Positions 1 through 7,784 of a stretch of DNA of 64,000 bases are shown here, piece by piece. The DNA is taken from positions 1 through 64,000 of the forward strand of contig NZ_JNZY01000032.1 of assembly GCF_000717655.1 (NCBI RefSeq), in the 5' to 3' direction. Source of the DNA: Streptomyces katrae. GTDB taxonomy: Bacteria; Actinomycetota; Actinomycetes; Streptomycetales; Streptomycetaceae. Each line of letters opens with the position of its first letter. Positions within the stretch are counted from its first letter, which is position 1. A program made the translations under genes and the position numbers. The notes beneath the pieces are model-generated. The model made no database searches. It was not told the origin of the DNA and saw nothing but the letters and a program-made list of their open reading frames with translations.

Positions 1-235
1 CGTTGCCCCACTCGCATTCGTCCCACAGCCGGCGCTTGGGGCCGCGCACGTACTGCTTCCACCGGTCCAGGGCCAGGATGACGTCTCCTGGCTGCAGGTA
101 GTTCCGGGTGTGCTCGAGGCGGGCGATCTCCGCCACCGTGCGCCCGGAGAGACCGTCGATACCCGGTCTCCCACCGTGTGCCCGGAGCTGCCGCGGGAAG
201 GCGGCCCGGAGGTGTCCTGGCCGTCTACGCGGCAT
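1..235 (-). CDS. Hypothetical protein, 3' end outside window
   Basis: An open frame of 78 codons runs off the left edge on the minus strand. The first start codon is the ATG at 235, preceded by AGAAAGG at short spacing. The visible protein begins MPRRRPGHLR and contains TRNYLQPGDVILALDRWKQY, which reads like real protein (acidic and aromatic residues, no low-complexity runs). I do not recognise the family. The C-terminal end lies beyond base 1, so length and function cannot be judged. Confidence 0.4.
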   Translation of the reverse strand, partial: MPRRRPGHLRAAFPRQLRAHGGRPGIDGLSGRTVAEIARLEHTRNYLQPGDVILALDRWKQYVRGPKRRLWDECEWGN

Positions 236-657
236 GGACCTTTCTGATGGTCGTCATGCGGCCCATGCTGCCATGGCGTGAACGTGGCCGAAGACGCATG
301 CTCCCGTGGCATCGAAGAGCAGGACGTTCCAGCGGGCGAGCGGTTTGTACGTCCGGCGGGGCCAGGTTTTCGGGCCGGCAGCCTGCCATTCCCCTCGGTC
401 ACCGACATGGCTGCGCGGGACCGCCGACGTACGCTGCCGGAGCTCCACCACTTCAGCCGCCGACTGGGAGTACCCGCGTGAGCGAGCCATCGTACGGATC
501 CGGCGCCGAAGTCGGGGAGGCCTGCCTGTGACCAGGCCTGTTGCACGGTGGCCGTATTCCCTCGGCGGACGCCGGCCTATTATTTGCAAAGATTCGCCTG
601 AAATGCCGGTTTGCCTGAAGCTTGTTCAGCGGGAACTCGCGGGTCGTTCTGTGCGCT
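236..657. other. Intergenic region without a convincing gene
   Basis: This 422-base stretch has several overlapping open frames on both strands, none with a good ribosome binding site or consistent codon bias. The best is a minus-strand frame (254 to about 490) ending in a segment like TYKPLARWNVLLFDATG, with third-position GC near 78 percent in the part I counted by hand. It could be a decayed or very small gene. I call nothing here. Confidence 0.3.
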
Positions 658-1176
658 TCAACTGGGGATGTCCGTGGGTTCGGTGGGGCGGACATGGAAG
701 GGGGCTGCGGCCAGGCGGCGGGCTTCGGCTGTGACCTCAGTATCGATCTGAGCTGCTGCTTTGTCGCCGCCGTATTCGAGGAAGGCGTACTTGTCATCGA
801 GTTCGGCGAGCCGTGCTGTCAGGGCCAGCTCATGCCCGTAGCGCTGGTTGATCCGGAAAGTGAGCTCCCAAGGTTTTAGCCCGCCGGACAGCATGCGTCG
901 TGCGAGCGCTCGTGCGGCGGCTTCTTGGCCGGCCTCACTGGTGGCCGGATAGAGAATGAGGCCGAGCTCATCGAGCGCTTCGGGGAGCAAGTCGTGCACG
1001 TCGTAGTCCGCCTCGGCGCGTGTGCAGGCTGCCAGCACCCGAAGTCCGGGGCTGTCGAGGCCGGCGACGAGCGCGTCACAGGCCGCGCTGACGACATCGC
1101 TTGCAGGGATCTCACCCACGCTCCAGAGAGCGGCGCGGTCCTGTAGTTCGCTGGCTGCTGCATCGGTCGACGGCAT
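658..1176 (-). CDS. Conserved hypothetical cytoplasmic protein (172 aa)
   Basis: The protein is soluble, acidic and mostly helical, rich in Ala, Glu and Leu, with no signal peptide or membrane segment. It starts MPSTDAAASELQDRAALW and includes a central YDVHDLLPEALDELGL segment. Its style is that of small conserved hypothetical proteins common in Streptomyces accessory DNA; I cannot assign a domain. ATG at 1176 is the chosen start, with an AAGGG about a dozen bases upstream, so the ribosome binding site is weak. It stands alone on the minus strand, with an empty 225-base gap to the next minus-strand gene. Function unknown. Confidence 0.65.
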   Translation of the reverse strand: MPSTDAAASELQDRAALWSVGEIPASDVVSAACDALVAGLDSPGLRVLAACTRAEADYDVHDLLPEALDELGLILYPATSEAGQEAAARALARRMLSGGLKPWELTFRINQRYGHELALTARLAELDDKYAFLEYGGDKAAAQIDTEVTAEARRLAAAPFHVRPTEPTDIPS

Positions 1177-1401
1177 CCGCCCATGATCCCTTCACTCTGG
1201 GGTCATGTGCGAACAGGTTTCACTGGTGCTGCTGCTCGGCAGCTTGCTCCAGCAGGGCCCGCGCGGAGCCTGGGCCTCTTCGAGCTGCCGGTCGACGCGG
1301 AGACGTTCTAGCGTTGCGTCCTGCCCGCGCATTCGAGGTGTTGATCCAGTGCTTGCTGACGCGGCCAGTCTTCGTGGCGGTCTGGTTGTTGAGCTTTCCG
1401 A

Positions 1402-1728
1402 TTAACCTCCGGTGGCCGGCGAAGGAGGTTCGTTCCCGGTGACGAGGGTGACTTGGGCGGTCCATGACCAAGGCTCCGGGGGCGGATCCCAGGTCACCTC
1501 GACGTCGGTGTCGTGGAAGTCGCGCGCGAGTTCCACGACCATGACTACCGCAGCGGCGCGCGCGTCCTGCGGGTCGGTATTGATCGGAACGTCCAAGCGC
1601 CCGCAGAGCATTCCGCCTTCCACGGGTTGGATGCTGAAGCGCCATCCCTCCGGCGTCGCCAGCAGGACGATCCCCTTGGGAATTCCCCAGGCGGGCCGCT
1701 TCTTCTTCTCCTTCTTGCGTCTCACCAT
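1402..1728 (-). CDS. Small hypothetical protein with basic N-terminus (108 aa)
   Basis: The product begins MVRRKKEKKKRPAWGIPKG and continues as an alternating beta-strand-like sequence (IVLLATPEGWRFSIQPVEGG, then VEVTWDPPPEPWSWTAQVTL). The Lys/Arg-rich N-terminus followed by a small beta domain is a pattern of Streptomyces accessory hypothetical proteins; no enzymatic motif is visible. ATG at 1728 was chosen over an upstream TTG because it directly precedes the basic stretch and has a GGATAG-like sequence in front. The transposase remnant at 1795 begins on the opposite strand just upstream. Family not recognised. Confidence 0.6.
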   Translation of the reverse strand: MVRRKKEKKKRPAWGIPKGIVLLATPEGWRFSIQPVEGGMLCGRLDVPINTDPQDARAAAVVMVVELARDFHDTDVEVTWDPPPEPWSWTAQVTLVTGNEPPSPATGG

Positions 1729-1794
1729 GCCGCTATCCAACCTCGTCGGGATGGTGGCGATGAACGGGGGCGGAGGGACTGCTGCCGCGGCGCG

Positions 1795-2210
1795 GTTCGG
1801 TGCCGGTCTGGCCGTGGTGGTCGGGCACCGCCGCCACCAAGGCCGATGTCGAGCGCTGTTGGCAGTCCTTCCTCCGCCGCTTCGACCTGGAGCACGCTTT
1901 CCGCCTGTTCAAGCAGACACTTGGATGGACCAAGCCCCGTCTCCGCAGCTCGGAGGCTGCCGACCGGTGGACGTGGCTGGTGATCGCCGCCCATGCCCAG
2001 CTCCGGCTCGCGCGAGCCGCTGGCCACCGATCTCCGGCGGCCCTGGGAGAAACCGGCTCCGCCGAACAGGCTCACGCCCGCCCGGGTCCGCAGGGGGTTC
2101 AGGAACCTGTGCACCAAGACCGGCTCCCCGGCCAGTGCACCGAAACCGTCTCGTCCGGGGCCTGCCCGGGCGCCGGGTTCGAAGAACGCCCGGCCACCCG
2201 TCATGACGGG
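1795..2210 (+). pseudogene. C-terminal transposase remnant, frameshifted
   Basis: The frame opening near 1795 encodes VERCWQSFLRRFDLEHAFRL and WTKPRLRSSEAADRWTWLVI. These are typical of the C-terminal part of DDE transposases of the IS4/IS701-like type common in Streptomyces, with the conserved final glutamate in the DLEHAFRLFKQ segment. At about 2010 the homology moves to another frame (DLRRPWEKPAPPNRLTPARV, then RGFRNLCTKTGSPAS). The N-terminal DDE core is absent. This is therefore a 5'-truncated, frameshifted fossil. I saw no terminal inverted repeats around it. Confidence 0.75.
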
Positions 2211-2347
2211 GGCAGAGTCATAGCCACCGGCGAGGCGGACAGCCACCCCGCACACCACCAAACCGCGGCACACCGAGGAGCGGCAAACTGGACGGCCTGG
2301 ACCATGTGCAGCGGGCACGAGGCCGAAGAATTTCACGGGGTACGTCG

Positions 2348-2872
2348 GTGGATCTCAGTTCAGTGATCATCGCTGTCGCAGGCGTCGCAGGAACCCTGGG
2401 AGGGGCGCTGCTCACCCAGCGCGGCTCCGAACGAGCGAAGCGTCTGGAGATAGAGCTCGTCCGAGACCATGAGGAGGTCCGCGAGGCCCGTTCGCTGCGA
2501 CGCACCTGCTATGTGGAACTCAACCGGGATGCTCGGCAGTTCACCACCGCACTCAACCGCCACCTGCACGTCATGAGGGAACGCGGCGTGGCGGAGGGCG
2601 ACAGCGACGCACTCGAGGAAGCGAAGAACGCGCACCGCGATCGATACTCCGAAGCACAGATGATCGCCCCCGAAGAAGTACTCAGGCGAGCGAGTGTCGT
2701 CAATCAAGCCCTGAACAAGGTCTACGGCCAGGTCAAGCGCCTCGAACGCGGTACCCCCGAACCAGGCGAAACGATGGAGACGGCGGCCCAGGCCCAGTAC
2801 GAGGTCTGGGAGATGCTCCGAACTATGAGAACCGCTATGCGCCACGACCTCGGTGTGTCGCATCAAGATTGA
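2348..2872 (+). CDS. Small membrane-anchored coiled-coil protein (174 aa)
   Basis: One N-terminal hydrophobic segment (LSSVIIAVAGVAGTLGGALL, about residues 3-22) is followed by a long, highly charged helical region without Gly/Pro breaks. This predicts a single-pass protein with a cytoplasmic coiled coil. GTG at 2348 is preferred because it puts the membrane helix at the N-terminus and has GGGG eight bases upstream; an upstream in-frame ATG would add an unlikely Arg-rich leader. The architecture matches the gene at 5711, which begins similarly and also has TQRGSER/QQRSARR right after the helix, so the two may be distant paralogues. They flank the ATPase/DUF4276 pair. Function unknown. Confidence 0.7.
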   Translation: MDLSSVIIAVAGVAGTLGGALLTQRGSERAKRLEIELVRDHEEVREARSLRRTCYVELNRDARQFTTALNRHLHVMRERGVAEGDSDALEEAKNAHRDRYSEAQMIAPEEVLRRASVVNQALNKVYGQVKRLERGTPEPGETMETAAQAQYEVWEMLRTMRTAMRHDLGVSHQD

Positions 2873-2928
2873 GAGCTGGCGCAGCTGGCGCTCAGCTCCG
2901 TGCGAGCTGCGCCGTCCTGATCAGCTTT

Positions 2929-3228
2929 TCAGGCAATCCAGCTGCGCGCAGGGCGTGCGGTAGGACGCCCCCCCCCCCACGTGCTCTCGTCGACGTTGAC
3001 GTTCGTGCCAGCCGGATCGGCGATCCCGGTGCCGGGCGTCTCGACCCTATGGACCAGCTTCTTCACGTTCCTGGGCTCGTTGGTGATGTGCTCGACGGGA
3101 CGCGGGCTGTCGGTGTCGGTGTCGGTGGTGATGCTTGTGGTCGTCGTGGTGGGAGTGGCGAAAGCGGAGGAGGAGAGCGAGACGCCTCCACCGGCCAGGA
3201 GGGGGTGGCGATGAGTAGGGGGCGACAC
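2929..3228 (-). CDS. Doubtful small Thr-rich protein
   Basis: A GTG-started frame of 99 codons encodes HPLLAGGGVSLSSSAFATP followed by a Thr/Asp repeat tract (TTTTTSITTDTDTD) and a more ordinary VEHITNEPRNVKKLVHRVET segment. It could be a short exported protein, but there is no good ribosome binding site. The frame also crosses an 11-base C homopolymer (2968-2978 on the plus strand), where a sequencing length error would change the C-terminus. I regard it as possible, not established. Confidence 0.3.
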   Translation of the reverse strand: MSPPTHRHPLLAGGGVSLSSSAFATPTTTTTSITTDTDTDSPRPVEHITNEPRNVKKLVHRVETPGTGIADPAGTNVNVDESTWGGGRPTARPARSWIA

Positions 3229-3520
3229 GTCGGGTCCCGGTGGCGGTCGTGGGCGAAGGCTCCTCAGGAAAGTACGGAGTGCGCAGGGGCAGGTTGCCCG
3301 TCTGTCGGCTCTGCCGGCGTTGAACCGTGACGATGGGCAGCTTGCTCCAGCAGGGCCCGCGCGGTGTCATCAGTTCACTCGGCGGCAGCGACCGGCCGTC
3401 CCGGCGCTTGGGGATCACCGCCGGTCCGGCGGTCCCGCACCGACCGCTGCTCGTATGCCGGTGATGTCTTCGACGCTAGGGTGGCAGGGCACGTGACGGC
3501 CCAGAGGAGCAGACCAGAGG

Positions 3521-4843
3521 ATGATCACCCAGATTCGGATCGACGGCTTCAAGTCGTTCCGCGACTTCAGCCTCGATGTGCCGCCGACGCTCCTCCTGTT
3601 GGGCCCGAACGGAGCCGGGAAGTCGAACCTCTTCGATGCGCTGCGCCTGGTCGCCGGCATCGCCGACCGCGGCTTCGAGGCAACGGTCCGCGAAGACTCC
3701 CGGCTGTCCCCGGGCAGTCTGTTCCACCGGGGCGCCGATGGGCCGGGCCACACGCTCGCCATCACCATCGGAACACTGATCGCCTCGCAGGACGGCCCAC
3801 TCCCGGTCCGTATCCGCCTGAGCGTGGGCCGCATGCCGAACGGCAAGGTGGGAGTGCACAGGACGAGCGCCATCTGGGTCAGCAGCCTCGTCAAACCCGG
3901 GTGGATGTCGAACGTGGGGCTGGATGAGGAAGCGCAGTCTGCCGTCGCGCAGGCGCGCTCTGCCTTCCTCGCCCGCACGGACGACGTGGACTATCTGGCT
4001 TTCAAGGGGAACATCGGCCCTGCCTGGGATCCGCAGGCTCTGGGGGACTTCGAAGGCGGCGCCGAAGAGGACGGTGAAAGGTACGCCGAGGACTTCGCGG
4101 TGGCGCCGGGCGCCGAGCTGCGCGCACTGGTGGCCCGTGAGTGCGCCTCCTGGCACCCCTTCGTTCTCGATCCGGAGGCGCTGCGCACGCCGACGGCTGC
4201 CGTCGCCACCGGCAGGACCACCCCGGACGGCGGCAACCTGGCGGCGGTCCTGCACCGCATCAAGGACGAGTCGCCCGGCAACTGGAGGCGGTTCGTCGGG
4301 GATCTGGCCGCGCTCATCGACGGAGTGCAGGACATCCGGCCGCTGTACGACCGGCGCCGGGATGAATATGACTTCGAGGTGGAGTTCAGCAACACGGGCT
4401 GGATCAGCCCGCCCGCCCTCTCCGACGGCACCCTGCGGATGGTGGCCCTGCTCGCCGCTGCCGCGGACCCGGTCTGGCCGTGCGGGATGTACGTGGAGGA
4501 GATCGAGAACGGCATGCACCCCGAGCATGTCGCCGATCTCGTACGCAGGCTCAGGCGAGGCACCGGAGTGACACCGGACGCCGCCGCCCCCGCCGCCCCG
4601 TACCGGCAGCTCATCGCCACCACGCACTCCCCGGCCCTGCTGGCAGCGCTCCGCGACGACCTCTCCGGCAGCCTCGTCTTCATGGAGCAGGCCGACAGGG
4701 TGGATCCGCAGACGCAGAGCGTCGTCCGCACGACCGTGGCCCGTCCGCTGCGGGCCTTCGATCCGGAGCGGGACCCCGGCGAGACGGTCTCACCGGAGCA
4801 CGTGGAGAGGCTGCTGAGGAACCTGGGCCGGGGGGCGTCGTGA
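3521..4843 (+). CDS. OLD/RecF-type AAA ATPase (440 aa)
   Basis: An SMC/OLD-like ABC ATPase. It begins MITQIRIDGFKSFRDFSLDV, the usual beta-hairpin of this class, followed by Walker A GPNGAGKS (residues 28-35). The signature-like ALSDGTLRM lies near 300, Walker B YVEEIENG near 325 and the switch histidine ATTHSPALL near 370. Unlike classical OLD nucleases it has no C-terminal TOPRIM domain. Instead the next gene, overlapping by four bases, encodes a DUF4276 protein with TOPRIM-like residues. Split OLD-like ATPase plus separate nuclease pairs (for example PARIS, AriA with AriB) act in phage defence, so a sensing or clamp role for the ATPase is inferred. ATG at 3521 has AGAGG just upstream. No signal peptide; cytoplasmic. 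Confidence 0.88.
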   Translation: MITQIRIDGFKSFRDFSLDVPPTLLLLGPNGAGKSNLFDALRLVAGIADRGFEATVREDSRLSPGSLFHRGADGPGHTLAITIGTLIASQDGPLPVRIRLSVGRMPNGKVGVHRTSAIWVSSLVKPGWMSNVGLDEEAQSAVAQARSAFLARTDDVDYLAFKGNIGPAWDPQALGDFEGGAEEDGERYAEDFAVAPGAELRALVARECASWHPFVLDPEALRTPTAAVATGRTTPDGGNLAAVLHRIKDESPGNWRRFVGDLAALIDGVQDIRPLYDRRRDEYDFEVEFSNTGWISPPALSDGTLRMVALLAAAADPVWPCGMYVEEIENGMHPEHVADLVRRLRRGTGVTPDAAAPAAPYRQLIATTHSPALLAALRDDLSGSLVFMEQADRVDPQTQSVVRTTVARPLRAFDPERDPGETVSPEHVERLLRNLGRGAS

Positions 4844-5493
4844 CGTACAAGTACCGGCCGCTGCAACCCGGGCTGCTCGTCGAAGGCAGCGACGGGCCCT
4901 ACCTGGCGAGCCTCGTCAAGCGCCAGCTGGACCGGCTGATCCAGCAACGCAGCTCGCAAACCGTGGAGGTACTGCGGTGCGAAGTGTCCGGCGTACGCAC
5001 GAACGACAAGCCGGAGCGGGTATTGCGCGCGGCCGAGGAACTCGCCCGGGACTGCGACGTGGTCTTCGTCCATGGTGATGAGGACGCCCGCGACGAACGC
5101 CTGAAGCTGGTCGCCGAGCTGGAGCAGAGGCGGGGACTGGTCGCACGGGCCGGGGTCTCGGTACCTCTCGTTCCGGTGCTCATGACCGAGTCCTGGATGC
5201 TGGCTGACCGGAAAGCCCTGGAACAGGTCGTCGGAGCCGAACCCCTGAAGGCGTACCCGTACACCGCGCCCTCCGCGCTGGAGGGCCATGTCACGATGAA
5301 GGGCTGCAAGGAGAAGCGGAACCCCAAGCAGGTCTGGAGGGCCCTCCTCGGGCCGGACGGCCGCGACGTACTGAGCGACAGCGCGGAACTGCTCGTACGG
5401 CGCACGAACCTCGAGGTGCTCGAGCAGCTCCCGTCGTACCAGAAGTGGTGCGAGGACACCGCGCGGGCGCTCCGGACCCGGAACTTTCTGTAG
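4840..5493 (+). CDS. DUF4276 family protein, TOPRIM-like effector candidate (217 aa)
   Basis: Starts with GTG inside the stop of the ATPase gene (GTGA overlap), so the two are translationally coupled. The sequence has the hallmarks of DUF4276: LLVEGSDGP at residues 12-20 (candidate acidic Glu15), VVFVHGDEDAR with Asp80 and Asp82, and LMTESWMLAD (Glu117), the characteristic E-x-W-x-L-A-D signature. A Glu plus a D-x-D pair in this order resembles the metal-binding set of TOPRIM nucleases; that reading is inference from motif order. With the ATPase it forms a two-gene module like other ATPase/nuclease abortive-infection systems. Length is normal for the family and no truncation is seen. Cytoplasmic. 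Confidence 0.85.
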   Translation: MTYKYRPLQPGLLVEGSDGPYLASLVKRQLDRLIQQRSSQTVEVLRCEVSGVRTNDKPERVLRAAEELARDCDVVFVHGDEDARDERLKLVAELEQRRGLVARAGVSVPLVPVLMTESWMLADRKALEQVVGAEPLKAYPYTAPSALEGHVTMKGCKEKRNPKQVWRALLGPDGRDVLSDSAELLVRRTNLEVLEQLPSYQKWCEDTARALRTRNFL

Positions 5494-5710
5494 CAGCGCA
5501 ATTCCTGGCCGGGTGAACAACGGCCATCCACCGGCACCGGTGTTGCCGGCCCGCTCCCGCCCTGCCTCCGTCCGCTCCCTGGAGCGGTACGCCCCGCTCC
5601 GGCGTCGACGCGGGCACCCGGAACCGTCGTGTCGAACGCGACGTCAGCGCCGCGCCGGGCGCCACGCAGCTGTCCGACCCGCCCCGTTCTGCGGCTGGTT
5701 GTATAAGGGC

Positions 5711-6175
5711 ATGAACGCCATACTCACCAGCCTGATCGCGGTCCTCGGCACCCTGCTCGGCTCCACCGTGACCCACGTGTTCCAGCAGCGCTCCGCCCGG
5801 CGGACGGAGGAGACGGCCCGCGATGAGCGCCTGCGGCAGGAGCGGCTGGACGTGTACGGCACGTACGCCGGGCTGCTCGTCGAGTTCCGCCAGGCCATGC
5901 TGCACCACTGGTTCTGCGTCCGGGACGGAAAGGACGCGGACGCGGAGGTCGCCTTGCGGGGGCGTTCGTTCGAGCGGCGCTCCGCGGCCCAGAATGCGTT
6001 GTTCCGGCTGCACCTGATCACGGAGGAGCCCGAGGTGCTCGCCGCGGCGGACGCTGCGTTCACGGAGGTGGGCAAGCTGGACCGCCCCGTCGACCGCGAG
6101 GCCCTCATCCCACGGCGCAACGCCACCAGCGATCTGATCAACGCGTTCGTCACGACGGCCCGTCGGTACGTCTAG
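5711..6175 (+). CDS. Small membrane-anchored helical protein (154 aa)
   Basis: Begins MNAILTSLIAVLGTLLGST, a single transmembrane helix, followed by a charged helical cytoplasmic region (QQRSARRTEETARDERLRQE). The rest is helical with conserved-looking VYGTYAGLLVEFRQAMLHHW and ends in a basic C-terminus. ATG at 5711 was chosen because it starts exactly at the membrane helix; an AAGGG sits only one to two bases upstream, which is unusually close. The same plan (membrane helix, then RS-x-R motif, then helices) occurs in the gene at 2348. It lies 217 bases after the DUF4276 gene on the same strand, so association is possible but not shown. Function unknown. Confidence 0.7.
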   Translation: MNAILTSLIAVLGTLLGSTVTHVFQQRSARRTEETARDERLRQERLDVYGTYAGLLVEFRQAMLHHWFCVRDGKDADAEVALRGRSFERRSAAQNALFRLHLITEEPEVLAAADAAFTEVGKLDRPVDREALIPRRNATSDLINAFVTTARRYV

Positions 6176-6344
6176 GGCCTGTGCGCGTGATCGTTCGGCT
6201 GTCTTGAGCGGTCGTCGATCCAGATGGTTGCGGCCCGGAGGCGGAGGCCGACGAGGTGGCTGTCCGCGTCTACCTGGGCACTGCCACCGCCGCAGTTCTC
6301 AGCATGTGGCTCCGCACATGATCGGCCGGACGAGTTTTGGCTGC

Positions 6345-6392
6345 GAGGGCGAGGGCGAGGGCGAGGGCGAGGGCGAGGGCGAGGGCGAGGGC
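6345..6392 (+). repeat. Eight perfect tandem copies of the hexamer GAGGGC
   Basis: The hexamer GAGGGC is repeated eight times without error, followed by a degenerate copy. Open frames across it read as Glu-Gly or Arg-Gly dipeptide runs with no gene context. The tract is just downstream (3') of the RelE-like gene on the opposite strand. Such short hexamer arrays vary in copy number by replication slippage. Confidence 0.9.
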
Positions 6393-6418
6393 GAGGCGAG
6401 GGCGCCGGGCTGCCCGGC

Positions 6419-6661
6419 TTAGCCGAGGTAGTCGAGCTGTAGTACGGCGATGGTTCGGGTGTTGTGCCCGACGAGGAGGATGGCCCGCACGTCCGGCGTG
6501 ATGATCTGACGAATCACTTTGTCATCAACGCCGTAGGGGTGTGTCGCGTCCAGCGGGTGTTCGCAGGCCATGGCGAGGGCTCGGGTGAGGTTCTCGCTGG
6601 CCTGCGGCGGGAGGGCGTCGTAGACGGCCTCGGCGGCTGGGTCCAGTTTCAGCGCGTACAC
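6419..6661 (-). CDS. RelE/ParE-like toxin (80 aa)
   Basis: A short basic protein beginning MYALKLDPAAEAVYDALPPQ, with a helical N-terminal half and a C-terminal beta-strand region (DVRAILLVGHNTRTIAVLQL). This is the layout of RelE/ParE-fold toxins, which act on mRNA in the ribosome or on gyrase. The strand pair with a central Arg fits the family, but catalytic residues cannot be assigned by eye. The preceding minus-strand gene, 18 bases upstream, is a small acidic protein of the right size for the antitoxin, giving the usual antitoxin-toxin order. The assignment rests on size, fold-like pattern and context. Confidence 0.6.
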   Translation of the reverse strand: MYALKLDPAAEAVYDALPPQASENLTRALAMACEHPLDATHPYGVDDKVIRQIITPDVRAILLVGHNTRTIAVLQLDYLG

Positions 6662-6679
6662 ACGCCCATACTCTCAGTT

Positions 6680-6958
6680 TCAGGCCGCGCCGCGGGCCGG
6701 TCCGGGTTCTCCGAGGATCCGGTGGGTGGCGTCGATCCATTCGCCGGGGAGTTGTTCGCCGCGCTCGTCGAACGCGGCCAACTCGCGGGCCTGTTCGACG
6801 GCGTGCAGGGTGCCTTTGGCGATGCGCTCCCACTTGGCGAAGACGGTGAGCAGCTCGTGGGCCGGCGCTCGGTTGATCTCGCCAAGGAAGCGCTGGGCGA
6901 GGTCAGGGCTGCCGAGCGCGTCGCGGATCCGTTCGATTGTCCACGGTGTCTCGCCCAT
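6680..6958 (-). CDS. Small protein, probable antitoxin partner (92 aa)
   Basis: Starts MGETPWTIERIRDALGSPDL at an ATG preceded by a GAGGCGG ribosome binding site. The sequence is entirely helical (FLGEINRAPAHELLTVFAKW) and ends in a disordered GEPGPARGAA tail. It precedes the RelE-like gene by 18 bases on the same strand, as antitoxins usually do. The N-terminal TIERIRDALGSPDLAQRFLG could be a small DNA-binding helical bundle, but no classic ribbon-helix-helix or HTH is obvious. The antitoxin role is inferred from context. Confidence 0.6.
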   Translation of the reverse strand: MGETPWTIERIRDALGSPDLAQRFLGEINRAPAHELLTVFAKWERIAKGTLHAVEQARELAAFDERGEQLPGEWIDATHRILGEPGPARGAA

Positions 6959-7339
6959 GACCGCCTCCTCGCAGTTGGTGCGACCACGGTATCGCAGGAG
7001 GCAAACGTGAGTGGGCTATCGATCGGGTCTTGCGTGCGGGTCTGGTGACCCGGGCACCGCTGCCGCGTTGTCCAGTCCTGGCCTACGGTGTGCGTTGCCG
7101 GATGGGTACCCGGGCCTCGCCCCAAGCTGTTGAGCGAGGACTGGGCGCGGGCCCTGAGGGTGCTGCCGGGTGTGCTGGGGGACGAAGTGCAGTCGGAGGA
7201 TGTTCGGCGGGCTGTGGGTGAAATGCCGTTCCGGCAAGGGCCCGGCTCGCGTAGGCCGCTGCCCCCGTGAGGCGACGCGGCTTCGTGTTGTGCAGCCATC
7301 CCTGACCAGGCGTGGGGACCCGCTTGCCCTCGGCCGCCC

Positions 7340-7781
7340 CATCGCGGCGTTCGCTCCTCGCTGTGGTATTGGTCCAGCAGGATGCGGTTGAAGTTGACCA
7401 GACTGGGGAGTTCCATCCGCTTTCGCAGATCGTGTACCGCCTCGTCGAGGCGTTGGGCTTCTTTTGTCGTGCGGCGGCTTTGCGCTGGTCTCGCAAGACT
7501 GTTGCAGCGATGGTGGCGCCCAGCAGGATGAGGCCGCTGGTGGCGATGACGGGGAGGGCCCAGTCGGGCAGGCTGCTGGTCTTGCTGTTGGTGGATACGT
7601 AACTGGGCGCGAGGATGATCACCACGCCCAGGGTGAGGGCCCCCGTAGCGATCGTGGCTTGCGTTTTCCGTCGGTACTGCAGTTCAGCGAGGTCCCGTTG
7701 TAATGCTGCTTGGGTTTCGGCGGCCGCGCGTGCTTCGAAGTCGTCCGTGTACTTGTGTGGCGCGGGCTTGATGTCTGTCAT
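7340..7781 (-). pseudogene. Two-helix membrane protein broken by a frameshift
   Basis: From ATG 7781 the frame encodes a charged helical N-terminus (DFEARAAAETQAALQRDLAE), then two membrane helices (ATIATGALTLGVVIILAP and WALPVIATSGLILLGATIAA). After VLRDQRKAAARQ a one-base loss in a short A-run moves the protein into another frame. There it continues with EAQRLDEAVHDLRKR and LPSLVNFNRILLDQYH before degrading near 7340. The LVNFNRILLDQYH motif resembles the signature I remember from TRADD-N-associated membrane domain proteins, which occur in bacterial conflict systems; this is recalled, not tested. It starts three bases after the stop of the gene at 7785-8234. Either a pseudogene or a sequencing error. 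Confidence 0.6.
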
Positions 7782-7784
7782 GCG

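Noticed and set aside
178..531. Plus-strand open frame at the left edge
   Set aside because: Arg-rich, no ribosome binding site, and overlaps other equally weak frames on both strands.
3047..3418. Minus-strand frame of 123 codons before the ATPase gene
   Set aside because: Starts in the 29-bp repeat region and ends in a His/Arg-rich shadow of the Thr-rich frame; no ribosome binding site.
6345..6392. Tandem repeats considered as a CRISPR array
   Set aside because: The unit is six bases with no spacers; it is a microsatellite-like array.
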